Source of the DNA: Arachis hypogaea
Lineage: Eukaryota; Streptophyta; Magnoliopsida; Fabales; Fabaceae
Length of the DNA: 64,000 nt
Reading direction: 5' to 3'
Assembly: GCF_003086295.3 (NCBI RefSeq)
Contig: NC_092051.1
Span: 6,812,810-6,876,809 of the forward strand
The position numbers and the translations under genes were made by a program. This document shows, piece by piece, positions 1 through 10,969 of this stretch. Positions within the stretch are counted from its first letter, which is position 1; each line of letters starts with the position of its first letter. The notes below the pieces were generated by a model. The model was given only the letters and a program-made list of their open reading frames with translations, had not been told where the DNA came from and searched no databases.

Positions 1-555
1 TATAGATAAACTATTAAGAAACTTTTGTTTCTCACCCCTCTCTCCGTACCATCTTCAGAAACGATGCAGTACGAAGCAATACAATTGAGGTGAAAAGACA
101 GGTGCACTAGTGGGAGCAAGCTATCGAGGACGTAGATATAAAACATTAAACGTTTACCTTAAGAAGAAAAAATATGTGATTGTTTTAGCCATAGTTAAAC
201 AAATTAAGAGAATTAGGATTTCCTGTGTGTCTTGTTTTATCCTTATTGACTGATTGCAATTGTAACTATTATATTTCTTTTTTTTTTTTATTTGGTATGA
301 GTAAAGCTTGTCATTGTTGTGCCTTCATAGTTTAGCACACCGATTTTTTATGTTAGTATTTTCAAATTCACTTATATTTTTCAACTAGTAACTATTCTAA
401 TAAAAACTAATTATTCAATATTTTTATCTATAAATTATTTTATATAAATATTTCACATTTGTTTTAAAAGAAAAATTTTGCAAGGTTTTGAATATCAGCT
501 ACTAAATATAATCCAAATAAAGCTTAACTCAGTTTAAAAGTATTAGGGTGTTACA
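1..555 (-). repeat. Partial LTR-like sequence cut by the window edge
   Basis: Read on the minus strand, this block starts at 555 with TGTAACACCC, a start common in plant Ty3/gypsy LTRs. It begins abruptly inside the RNase H coding region of the neighbouring copia element, which is the layout of a nested insertion. No coding sequence is visible in it. The other end lies outside the window, so neither the target-site duplication nor the element type can be checked. It could instead be a deletion or rearrangement junction. Confidence 0.5.
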
Positions 556-556
556 T

Positions 557-3500
557 CGCCCATGACACCAGGTTTGATCCCAAGTAAATTGCATAGCCAT
601 TTGTTGACTTTCGGTCATCAATATCACTAGCCCAGTCTGAGTCACAGAATCCATATATTATGAGGTTGGTGAATTTTCTGAATCTCAGCCCGTGTTGTAT
701 GGTTCCTGCTAGATATCTGAGAATATGCTTGATAGCTTTCCAATGGGATTCAAGGGGATTATGAAGAAACTATGCTACTTTGTTCATTGAGAAGGAGATT
801 TCTGGGATGGTTATTGTGGTATATTGTAGGTCACCAACAATTGACCTGTACAATGTAGGGTTGGTAAATGTAGTGTCACCAAAGGCAGAGAGCTTCAGGG
901 AGGAGGTCATAGGGGTTGGGACGGATTTTGCATTGCTCATATCAGCTTTCTTTAATAGGTCTCTAATGTATTTGGTTTGTTTTAATGTGACTGTGCCTGT
1001 GGAGCTTCTGTGAACTTCAATTCCGAGAAAATAGTGCATTTCTCCAAGGCTTTTTAGTGAGAATGTGTTGTGCAATTGTGCCATGAGGGTGGTAATCTCA
1101 CTTTCAGAGGTGCCAGTGACTAGTATATCATCAACATAGACAAGAATGTAGATGGTAGAGGTGGCTGTCAGTTTGGTGAAGAGGGATACATCAGATTTGG
1201 TGCTTGAGAAGCCAAATTGGTTGAGAGCAGCACTTAATTTTGTGAACCATGCCCTTGGAGCTTGCTTGAGCCCGTAGAGCGATCTTTGGAGCTTGCAAAC
1301 TTGCTATTTGTTGGAGGAGACAAAACCCTCAGGTTGTTGCATGAATACATCTTCATAGAGATCACCATTCAAGAATCTATAGTTGAAATCAAACTGGTGA
1401 ATTTTCCATCCCTTGGCTAGCGCTATGCTTAACATGATTCTAACAGTCGCAGGTCTCACTACTGGACTGAAGATCTAATCATAGTCCACTCCTTGCTTCT
1501 GATGAAACCCCTTTGCCACAAACCTGGCCTTATACTTCTGGATGATGCCGTCTGCATTCTTTTTGACTCGGAACACCCATTTGCAGCCTATGGGAGCTGA
1601 GTGAGCTAGAGGATCGACAAGCCGCCAGGTACGATTGTTTTGTAAGGCTGAGAATTCTTCTTTCATGGCTTCTCTTCAGTGTGGGGGTACTAAGAGCTTG
1701 TTCTATTGACTTTGGCAGGTTCTGATCTGCACATTCCTCCGCAGCTGAGGCTAAAGTAGTTGTGAATACTCGTGGCTTAAAGATCCTATTTTTGCTTCTA
1801 GTCACCATTGCATGCGTGTTCTGGGCAGTAGGTGCTGGAGGCATTGATTCTATGGTTGCCTGCAACATAGAGTTAGAGGAATCTGCAGTGGTAACAGAGT
1901 CAGTGGCTGCATTGTGCTCAGTGACTGCAATAGATGCATCAGGTAATGAATTAGATACAACATTGATATTAGTGGAAAGTGTATCATGAATGTCTATGCA
2001 TGCAGGTGAGGAAGAGGGAATCGGGGAGGGCTGGGGTTGAGGAATTTGGCGAAATGTGAAGTTTGAGGGTGGGGAGAGGACCGGGTTGGTTGGTTTAGAT
2101 GGTGGGATTTTGAATAGAGTTGGGTAAGGGAATTCATGCTCCCAGAAAATTATGTTTCTTGACATATAGACTCTGCCAGATGGGGATAGGCACTTGTAGC
2201 CTTTGTGGTCTGAACTGTACCCTATGAAGATGAATTTATGAGATTTGTGATCGAATTTGTGTTTATTGTATGGTTTTAACAAGGGGTAACATGTGCACTC
2301 GAAAGATCTTAGGTGCTGATAGTTAGGTGTGGTGTGGAAGAGGGTTTCAAGAGGAGTTTTGAAGTTGAGGACTTAGGTAGGTAAGTGATTTATCAGGAAG
2401 GTTCCAGTTAGGATGGCTCCAGTTAGGATGGCTTCATCCCAAAAGGAGAGAGGCAGAGAGGCTTGAGAGATTAAGGTGAGGCAGGTTTTGGTTAGATGTT
2501 TGTGTTTTCGCTCAACACACCCATTTTGCTGGTGTGTGTGAGGACAAGTGAGTCGGTGCTGAATTCCTTGGTTTGCAAGATGTTGGGTGAAGGGTTTTGA
2601 AAGGTATTCATCACCATTGTCTGTTTGAAGAGCTTTGATTTTGTGGCCAGTTTTGATTTCAATCATGGTTTGAAATTGACAAAAGGCTGAGAAGGTTTGG
2701 GACTTGGTTTGTAGTAGATAGGTACATATGTATCTGCTGAATGCATCTATGAAACATGCATAGTATCTGTAACCGGACTTACTGGGCATTGAGGCAGGCC
2801 CCCAAAGGTCGGAGTAGATAAGTTCTAAGGGTGTGGTGTATTGTGTTTGGGAGGGAGAAAATGGTAGTTGGTGTATTTTGTTGATGCAGCAAGGTTCACA
2901 GGTTGCAGTAATGGGAGTGTTATCCTGGGGTGAGTGAATATTGAGGTTAGCCAAGACGGTTTTAGTGACTTTGGTGGAGGGATGGCCAAGTCGTTTGTGC
3001 CAAAGGTCTAGGGAGTTGTTGGTATTAGTGCTTGTGATTTGGTTGGGTGGGATTTCGGTTGTTGTTTTGGTAGTGAGAGTGGTGTGTGTGACTTGATTAG
3101 GTGAGGTTTTGGTTGGGTAAGTGTTATGGTAAGGGAAATTGGCTGGGTGATTGCTACAAGTATGTGGTGCATTACTTGAGTTTGTTGTTATTGCACAAGA
3201 ATTTAATGCAGCAATAGTTGGAGGTTTTCTATGACAGTCATTGTTCATTGTAGTATTGGAATCAGATGCACAATGATTTAAAAATGCAGCAGTACAGTTA
3301 AGAGTGTTGGAAAAGGTGTTTGTATTGAATTGGGAAGAAATTGTATCAAAGTTTGCATTTGTATTTGAATTTTTATAGAGATTCTTATTGACACTACTTT
3401 GAACACTGTCAAAGTTTGCATTTGCATTTGAGTCTTCATGGACATTCTTATTGACACTACTTTGGACACTAGAGCTGGTTGCACTATTGGCACTTTCTAT

Positions 3501-4060
3501 TGACTTGCTGCAACTTGTTTTTTGTTTTTCTTCACTTTTCTTTTCTTTTTACTCATGACAGCAGACCACATGTTTTCCTTCTTTTTCACTTGGTACAAGT
3601 TTGACACTGACATTTGCACAAATGCTTTCTTCAGCATTGGCTGCTTTTTCTTTTTCAACCTTGCAGCTTGGTCTTTGAACCTGAATGTCATCAAATCCAT
3701 ACAATCTATTCCTAAGTCTGTCTTACAGCAGAACCTTCTTGGACTCCTAACATTTTACAACACATAGGTAAGGACAAAATTCAAAGAATACTCTATTATC
3801 TAATGCAAACTTTGATACACTGATTAGATTTTTTGAAATTGTAGGAACATGAAGCAAATTCTGAAGTTTGAAGGTTTTGTTTGACATAGATGCATGAATG
3901 ATAGACCTTCCAATATTAGCAATGCTCATACCTTTTCCATTACCTCCAAACACCTGTTCAGGTCCCTAATATTCTGAGCTGTTGATTAGGTTCAATTGGT
4001 CGAATGTGATGTGGTGAGAGGCTCCTGAATCCGGATACCATCCTGGATCTGAGCTGGTGC
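557..4060 (-). pseudogene. copia pol (protease, integrase, RT, truncated RNase H), broken
   Basis: The protease motif DSGAS is at about 4018-4031. The integrase segment (2373-3248) shows the HHCC zinc region, then D, D and E of the catalytic core (SDLWG, TDNGD, VERKH contexts). RT has WVFRVK at about 1570 and the active-site YVDDI at 1125-1139. RNase H is recognisable from DSDWA at about 630 and stops at 557. Stops interrupt the frame, for example near 1476 (after GVDYD), near 1302 and near 768. A spacer between protease and integrase carries a 63-bp tandem duplication (3346-3471). The whole reading frame is inactive. Confidence 0.92.
3346..3471. repeat. 63-bp tandem duplication inside copia pol
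   Basis: Two adjacent copies start with TCAAAGTTTGCATTTG at 3346 and 3409. The period is 63 bases, exactly 21 codons, so the duplication would have kept the reading frame when it arose. The copies differ at several bases. Confidence 0.85.
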
Positions 4061-4279
4061 CTGGAGTGGTGAGCAGTGCTTGAGGATTTTGGTTTGTTTA
4101 ATTTGTTGAGGTTGTTGAGGTGGCTGCCTGTATGGCTGAGCATGTGGGCTTTGGGGTTGGTAATAGGGCTGGGATGGTTGGTTGGGTTGGTAGTAGGGTT
4201 GGATCAGTTGGTTTTGTTGGTGAAATCCATCATTTGGTGGTGGAGGTCCAGTGTTGGGGTGTTGGAGCTGTAGATTCTG

Positions 4280-5147
4280 GTAATACGGATTGAATCTATG
4301 ATAGCACTGCCATACAGTGTGACCTGTCCTCCCACACAGTTGGCACTGGGGTCTGTTGTTTTGCCATCATGATCTGCCTGATCTGAAGAAATTTCTTCCT
4401 CTGCCTCTTCGACCTATTTGACCTTTGCCATAGTCTCTTGCGTAACTCTCATACGGTGCTTCAGTTTGATACTCCATTGCTTCCATGCTTGAATCAGGTT
4501 TCTTGTGCACTAGATTTGCATGCACTATATTCAGATTTGCTTTGCGGAATCTCTCATTCACTTCTTCCTATGCTAACAGTTGTGATTCTAATTCATTGAT
4601 GGACACATGATCGAATCTTCCATTAACCATGGTGATAAAGGTACTGAATTCTTCATCTAATCTTCCGAGTGTGCATTTGAAATATTATTCTTTTTTTAAC
4701 GGAGCTCCAAGGGCAGAGAGAGTTTGCTACCTTATTAATCTTTGTGATGAACTCTGCTGCGGATAAACTGTGCTTCTTGATTGATTTCAGCTGAGTTTTC
4801 AGTAACTTGATCTTTGATTTTATTCTGGCTGCAAAATGTTCTTCAAGAACTTCCCAGATTTTATGAGCATATTGATATTCAACTACTTTGTTTACAAAGA
4901 ATTCATCCATTGTAGACAGCATCCACGCTATAAGACATTCATCTCTTTGCTTCCATTCTTTAAATTTTGGAGACACCCGTTCAGCTTCTTGGTCTTTCAC
5001 TGAGTTGAATTTTCTTGGCATTGAGCGTGTTGAGATATGGCTTTGTAATCGATTTGCTTTGATGCAGGCTAGAGCTTGTCTATTTCAGGCTTTGAAATTG
5101 TCTTCATCTAATTTGATTGTTGCAGGAAAGTTTGCAATTGCAGCCAT
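4280..5147 (-). pseudogene. copia gag, broken
   Basis: The probable start is the ATG at 5147, in frame with the long gag segment below 5021. The N-terminal part is a typical copia gag helical domain (UBN2-like). An in-frame TGA at 5085-5087 sits where this family usually has a tryptophan codon. A frameshift occurs near 4700, and another stop (TAG, 4568-4570) follows. The zinc knuckle C-x2-C-x4-H-x4-C is readable at about 4330-4360, followed by a proline/glutamine-rich tail. In intact elements Gag packages the RNA in cytoplasmic particles. This copy cannot make a full protein. Confidence 0.88.
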
Positions 5148-5210
5148 GGGTGAAGTTGAACGAGCTTGCGTTGCGAAAGAGTCGGGTAGAACCATTGGAT
5201 CAGAATCGAA

Positions 5211-5222
5211 GCTCTGATACCA
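5211..5222 (-). other. Primer-binding site for initiator tRNA-Met
   Basis: The minus strand reads TGGTATCAGAGC directly after the LTR. This is the usual copia primer-binding site complementary to the 3' end of initiator tRNA-Met. It fixes both the orientation and the inner LTR boundary. Confidence 0.93.
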
Positions 5223-5560
5223 TGAAAGGTATCATATTCTTGAAGAAAGAAGGAGAAAAGATAAGAGCTTTGAGGGCTCAGAGAAAGAAGATAAGAGAAG
5301 AGTGTGAAAGAGAACAGTATTGTTGTTTATTACTGATTGTGAAAAAACTGATCATAAAAGAGGTACAGTGAAGATATTTATAAGGTGTGATTACAGATTG
5401 TTGAGGCTATGAGTAACTAACTAAGGGTGAGTGTAATTAATTTAGTGTAACTAACTGCTAAGCTATCATTAACAACTTTCAACTGCTTTGAAAGTTTGTA
5501 ATTGCTTTTGCTTCTGCATTCTGTGCATGGAGTATCTGACTATATATACTCACAAAAACA
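5223..5560 (-). repeat. 5' LTR of the copia element
   Basis: The minus-strand sequence runs from TGTTTTTGTGAG at 5560 to ATACCTTTCA at 5223, so it has the standard TG...CA ends and directly abuts the primer-binding site. A TATATATAG stretch lies close to its start. The outer boundary is placed by the TG end alone, because the second LTR that would confirm it is missing. Confidence 0.75.
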
Positions 5561-6271
5561 ATATGTATTGTGTCTCTCCAAAATAGAGTCACTAATAAGT
5601 TAAAAAATACGAGACAAAAGTTTTAGAAAATTTAGAACACTAGCAACACGGTCTATCTAAATTTCTTCTATTTTAAAAGGTCCCTTCATCTTTATATGAT
5701 ATTAATAAACGTCTCAATATTTATTTTTTTGTCATTATCTTACATTACATCTTTAATTCTTATATTGTTTAATTAAACTATTAATAAAAATATTTTTCTA
5801 AAGAAAAAAATTTACCCTTAATATTTATTTAATATGTCTTTACTTAATTTTTTTCTCAAAATTATTCTATTTTAAATAAAGTGTTACATATATCGATATT
5901 TGAAGATTTGATCATAAAAATTATATGCTCCAAATATCTTAATATAATCCGGGCTATAAAAAATGTGTATTAAATCATCCATTAATTAAAAATAATTTCT
6001 GTAATTTTTATAAATATAAAAAACAACTATTTTTAAAATTGAATTAAATTCATAAAATCTTATTTTTTTTAATATAACAAGGTAGACAGAATAGTTTACG
6101 CAGCATATTGGTTACTGTGGGGCCATTTTTATTTAATTGGCATATCAAACATATAATGTTGACGTGTTAGAATTGGACGTATGCTCGAATTTCCAGGGCT
6201 GGAGCCATGCGATTAAATGTTCATATCTCAGCAGCCATTACAACTTACCCATAATCAAACATTCAAACTAT

Positions 6272-6425
6272 AGGAAGAGTTTCAAGTGTACTAAAAATAT
6301 TGGTGTTCTAGTTATTTTAATTGTTGATCTGAATTATAAAAAATATATATAATATATATTAATTAAAATTAACAGTTAAAATAATTAAAATATTGATATT
6401 TTCGGTACATTTAAAATTTTTTTCA
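6272..6425. mobile_element. Hairpin MITE, family A, copy 1
   Basis: About 154 bases form an imperfect inverted repeat. The left end contains GAGTTTCAAGTGTAC and the right end reads the diverged reverse complement (GTACATTTAAAATTTT), around a TA-rich loop. The loop and flanks closely match the element at 57729-57880, so the two are diverged copies of one family. Confidence 0.75.
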
Positions 6426-7334
6426 AACTATATAGTTGCCTAATTTATTTATTTTTATTTTTCTTTAGAATTCTAAAAAATTATAGTCATCCAAAATTTA
6501 TAGTGACAGATAGATGTAGAAAATTTAGACATCGGAGAAAAAAATGATAACTAACTATAACGTGAAATTTAAATTAAAATTGAATATATTGATCTAAAAT
6601 TATGTTAAATAGAACCAAAATTTTACTAATAAAAAAATTAAATATTAATTATACAAAATAAAAAATAAATTTATAATTGATTTTCCTTCTTTTCATATTA
6701 AAAAAATAAAGAATAAAAACTTTCCAGCAACTATCTATATCATGTTGTTAGTTTTTATTGGCCAAATAATTATATATATAATTTACACATTATTTCTCTG
6801 GTTTAAGAATTTAATTTAGAAAGTTAAAATTTTCAATTTTCTCATTGTATGAGACAAATTTATTAAATTTATTTTTAATTATAAATCAAAGAGTGAAAAA
6901 CACAATTTAATATCTAATACTGGTCTACAAAATAAAATTCTTAATTGACATATCGTAATCATATGAGTTGAATTTTATGAAAAAGAAAAGATGAATTATT
7001 AAACTTACTAGATGACTAATTACAAATTGACTCGTTTATTCTAATTAGCATGATAAAAAAAAAAACCGAATCAGATTGAGTTTATATATATTTAATTTTT
7101 CAGCTCCAGCCATAATAACAACATTGTCCACATTTCCAGTTACCATGCATGCACCTTCAGTAGTCTTGCAGTCTTTCACTTTTCGGTTATATATTGCTTC
7201 TGAGTAATGCTATAATAAATAACTTTTATAATTCAGCTAGAATTTATAAAGATTAGATGTTGTAAATTTGTAAGATATGCTAAGTTACTACTATGGCATG
7301 ACAAGGAAATTATAACTAAGCGATCGTTATTATA

Positions 7335-7477
7335 GGATAAAAATTCAATGTGAATTTTATGCAAAGTTAATAATTGAAAATTATTAAATAATTTGACTAA
7401 TTTAACTGAATTATCATCTAAAAATTTTTAACTATTAATTTTATATAAATTATTTGGATTGTATTTGAATTTTTATC
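7335..7477. mobile_element. MITE with candidate 8-bp target duplication
   Basis: The ends are GATAAAAATTCA on the left and TGAATTTTTATC on the right. The element is flanked by identical TTATTATA at 7327-7334 and 7478-7485. The interior contains ATTATTAAATAATTTGAC, also present in the repeat at 34325-34440. The direct repeat is AT-rich, so chance is possible, but its position exactly at the inverted-repeat ends supports it. Confidence 0.65.
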
Positions 7478-7502
7478 TTATTATATTTATGGGAGTCACT
7501 CT

Positions 7503-7808
7503 GATAAAGATGATTAAAATATTTTTTTAAAGATGTTTTTTAGTAATTAAAATTTAATACATATAATCAATTAAACTGTGTTATTTTTGTCAAAATTAGA
7601 TCAGACAAATTGATTTGGCCGAAAAATTAGTAAACCAAACTTTAAACCGATCTAAATTAATATTTTTTTTTATAAAAAATAACTACAATAATCTAATAAT
7701 AAAAAATGACTAAAATATTCTTATTATATATATATATATATATTTTAAAAATCCTAAATCTTAACTCTACAAGGATACATAGAAAAGAGAAGGATTAAAA
7801 TTTAGAGT

Positions 7809-7848
<40 letters not shown>

Positions 7849-8018
7849 TTTTAGTCATTTTTATAATAAAAATATTATAATTATTTTTATAAAATAAATA
7901 TTAATTTTAACTAATTTAAAATATATTTTACCAATTTTTTTAATTAAATTAATTTATGTGATTTAATTTTAACAAAAATAATATAATTTAATTAAAAAAT
8001 ATTTTAAGCATCTTTATC
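7503..8018. mobile_element. Long-arm hairpin element of about 516 bp
   Basis: GATAAAGATG at 7503 is matched by CATCTTTATC ending at 8018. The similarity between arms continues for roughly 220 bases (for example AATGACTAAAATATT in the left arm and its complement in the right). The centre carries a TA run (about 7721-7741), an (AAT)n run (7810-7848) and a short unique stretch. No ORF is present, so it is a non-autonomous element with very long inverted repeats. A target duplication is not clear. Confidence 0.75.
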
Positions 8019-8806
8019 TTGAGTTTTTATATTTATTTATTTGTCGCGGATATTTTGGCTTGTTTTTGTTAAGTAATGCTACATTGCAACTGAGTACAGG
8101 TCCAATTAGTGGGAAGGAACACTTATATTTTTAATGACGACTAATCATTATTCTTTTGAAGAAATAATAAGTATTATAATAGATATTTAATAAATAAAAG
8201 TGAATTAAGAAGAAAGTTAGAGAGGTAGTGTGTAGTAGAATAGCAATATATAGAATGTCCCTTTCTACATTCTCTGTCTACAACCGGATACCGGCTGGTC
8301 CAGTGAATGGCAGTGTCACATGCTTGACACACCTCTTCCACACGTGCCGTCTTTCACCCATACAAACCCCCTCCCCTCCTTTCTAATTCTATTTCCATGG
8401 TGCAACAAATAAAAGTTAGAGAGAGAGAGAAAGAATAGCCCAACTCTAAATCCAAAGCCATGGAATGGAAGAACAACACAAAATATATGGAGGAGGGTGC
8501 CACATGATGCACAGTCACAGTGCCTTTCTTTCTGCAGTATAAGAGTGAGAGTGTGGCTGTGTCCTTTCATTTTTTCTTCGTGTTTTGTATATTTGTGTAG
8601 ATGGGATGTTCTTCCTCCTCCTCCTCCTGCTTTTCCTCTTCTTCTACTTCACGCTTTTATTATTTTTATGTTTTGTATGAAAACAGAAGCTGAAAGATCG
8701 GGTATTTAGGCCTCTTTTTGGGGAAGATATAGCGGTGAATCTTGTGAAGCTTGTGTGTCTTTTCTTTTCCTTCGATTCTCTCTCTTTTATCTGCTCTTGC
8801 ACCCTC

Positions 8807-10292
8807 ATGAGGATCCGCAAAAGCCATGCGTTTTTATCTTCCCCCCACTTTCCGCCCACTCCTCCGTCAGATCCCCACCGCTCACCAGGGCTGGTGCAAC
8901 TCACCACCGCAAATCTCCACCACCGACAACGTGGCTCCGATCATGGTGCTCAACCGTCTGATCAACCTATCAACGGCTGGGATGATTCCTCCGGTGAGAG
9001 TGGGGCACACAGACAGCACATCAAGCAAGACCCTTCGGTTAGTTAAAACTAATTTATTTATTTAATTTTTCCCCTCTTATTATTTATTATTTATTTATTT
9101 TTCCGAAAATTTCATGATGTGGGCTTTTACAAGTGCACTTTTGTCCAATCTCTGGCAAGTGGTTGGTGTCAAATTCGAATTGTTATTTTTTCTCTTTAAT
9201 CCCCTTTTGGAAAAAAGATTATTTTTTTCAAAAAAGAGGAATTTAAAAGGCATAGATATCCTTATGTATGTGAGTGGATCCTATCATCAATCATCAATTG
9301 ATCCTGCAGGTGGAGGATGATTATGATTATGATGATGGAAGAAGAGAAGACAGTGGTGAAGACTCGGAGGACAAGAAAAGTAATCATTCCAGGTAAGAAA
9401 CAGAAATTAAAATCTCTATCTTGTAGGTGAAAACATGGAGACCCATATCTTTGATTTTTAACCATCACGGAAAAAAAAAAGAGTGATTTTTAGCATATAT
9501 GTAGAGCAATATAATTAAATTGCACGTTGGTTTTGTTTTTTTGTCTTAGCAAGTTTGATGTAATTGTAGGAAAGGAAACATCTTTGGTTCTTCTCAAACA
9601 CTGCCACCAGCACCACCGTTAAACCTTTATTCTTCGACTCCTCTTCAAGGTAACAAACAAAACCATGGTGCTATTATAATACCTTTGACTTGGTTGGACT
9701 CCGATTCTTCCTAGTATTGTATGCAGATGAGAGATGGTGTGAGGAAGAGAAAGCGATTCCTTTCAAGAAACGAAGAGGGAGCTTTGACAACATGGGAATG
9801 AGTGATGGTAAGAAGACGAAGGCGAGGATGAAGACGAAGATGAACAACAAGTGCAGTAATAACAACAAGAGTGAAGAGGAGAAGGTGAAAGGGAAGAAGA
9901 AGAAGAAGGGGAGGGGCAGTGCAGTAATGGAAGGCTCACGGTGCAGTCGTGTGAATGGAAGAGGTTGGAGGTGTTGCCAACAAACTCTTGTTGGTTACTC
10001 CCTCTGTGAGCATCACTTGGGCAAAGGAAGACTCAGAAGCATGACAAGTGTTCGAAACCGTTCTACAACAACAAAGGTGGTGGTGCAACAACAACAACAA
10101 CATGCTCATGATCGTGGTAATAATAATAATAATCCTTCATCTTCTTCTTCTTCTGATAAGCTCAGCGTGAAGACGATAATGGGTGGTGGTAGTAGCAACA
10201 AGAGGAAGATGAAGCAGCTTGGAATGGTGAAAGCTCGATCCATAAACAGCTTACTGGGCCAAACAACTAACACACCCATTGCGCACACTTAG
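8807..10292 (+). CDS. WRC-domain protein, probable transcription regulator
   Basis: Four exons: 8807-9037, 9310-9392, 9570-9649 and 9727-10292, all with GT-AG introns, giving 319 residues. I chose the ATG at 8807 because related plant proteins start with MRIRK; an in-frame ATG at 8735 exists upstream. The WRC motif is complete at about residues 204-228, with C-x9-C-x10-C-x2-H spacing and the GRGWRC signature. A basic lysine-rich stretch precedes it and may act as a nuclear signal. WRC is a DNA-binding/nuclear motif best known from growth-regulating factors, but the QLQ domain that defines GRFs is absent, so this is a GRF-related WRC-only protein. Exon 2 encodes an acidic stretch, and the C-terminus has Gln, Asn and Ser runs. 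The biochemical role is not established from sequence. Confidence 0.85.
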
Positions 10293-10798
10293 CTTCATTG
10301 TTATTTCATGTCGAACCATTATGTGTTTTATATCATATATTATATTACATATACTTGGTGCAACTCAAAAGTTCTTCGTTGCTGATGAATTCATGAATAA
10401 TTTTGACGTGATTCCCATGAATTAATTGCACCGTTTCGATTGTGGATGGTCTTTACATTCATGCACTCTTTACACTATTTCATCTTTGAAAAATTCATGT
10501 ATCTACTCTATTATTAAATGAATTATAAAACGTATTTTACGTGAATTTTTACATACATTTGATGCAATAATAAAAATGGTGAAAACTCAACTGTTTGTGT
10601 AGCCATAAATCCTATTTTTTATTCATTGAGATATGTTGATTTTGTATACCATTTGACCAATCATAGAGTAAAAATGATGATTCCATCCTCTCTTTCTCTT
10701 TGGATTCCAAAATAAAATAGAAATAAAAAATATTTGATAATAAATGAAAAACTACGAATTTTTTGTTCCATTTCCGAATTGAAATGCGAACTATCTAG

Positions 10799-10969
10799 GT
10801 CAAATAGCTCAGGTGAAGTCGACTTCACGTGAAGTTGATATCTGAGAGTCGTTAGATGATACTTCACGTGAAGTTGATATCGTTAGATAAAAATGTCAAA
10901 TCATTCAAATCATCTAACGGCTCTCAGATATCAACTTTACGTGAAGTCGACTCCACCTGAGTTTTCACC
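10799..10969. mobile_element. Hairpin MITE, family B, copy 1
   Basis: The left arm (CTCAGGTGAAGTCGACTTCA onward) and the right arm (...CACCTGAGTTTTCACC) are inverted copies carrying TTCACGTGAAG and GATATCTGAGAG. An internal duplication repeats ACTTCACGTGAAGTTGATAT in the left half. The outer left end is diverged. A second, shorter copy is at 17457-17540. Confidence 0.85.

Larger units (their letters stand above)
556..5560 (-). mobile_element. Degenerate Ty1/copia LTR retrotransposon, 3' end missing
   Basis: On the minus strand the order is LTR, primer-binding site, gag with a CCHC zinc knuckle, protease, integrase, reverse transcriptase and RNase H. Protease-integrase-RT order defines Ty1/copia. 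The 5' LTR is 5223-5560 and the primer site 5211-5222. RNase H breaks off at 557 just after the residues LVSWA, and no 3' LTR follows, so the element is truncated there, probably by the insertion seen at 1-555. Stop codons and frameshifts are spread through gag and pol, so it cannot encode its own proteins. It resembles RE1-like copia elements of dicots. Confidence 0.93.
5561..8300. other. AT-rich intergenic DNA with hairpin elements
   Basis: No convincing coding sequence is seen between the copia element and the WRC gene. The stretch holds three hairpin elements annotated separately (6272-6425, 7335-7477, 7503-8018). The 71-residue reading frame at 6137-6352 runs into one of these hairpins and has no recognisable family. 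Confidence 0.7.

Noticed and set aside
3497..3767. Overlapping frames rich in Lys or Phe within the copia element
   Set aside because: They are out-of-frame readings of the pol spacer with skewed composition and no family.
8316..8570. 84-codon minus-strand frame upstream of the WRC gene
   Set aside because: It lies in the promoter/5' UTR of the WRC gene and shows no recognisable domain.
8826..9065. Alternative frame starting MRFYLPP over WRC exon 1
   Set aside because: The frame starting MRIRK matches the family and splices in phase; this frame does not.
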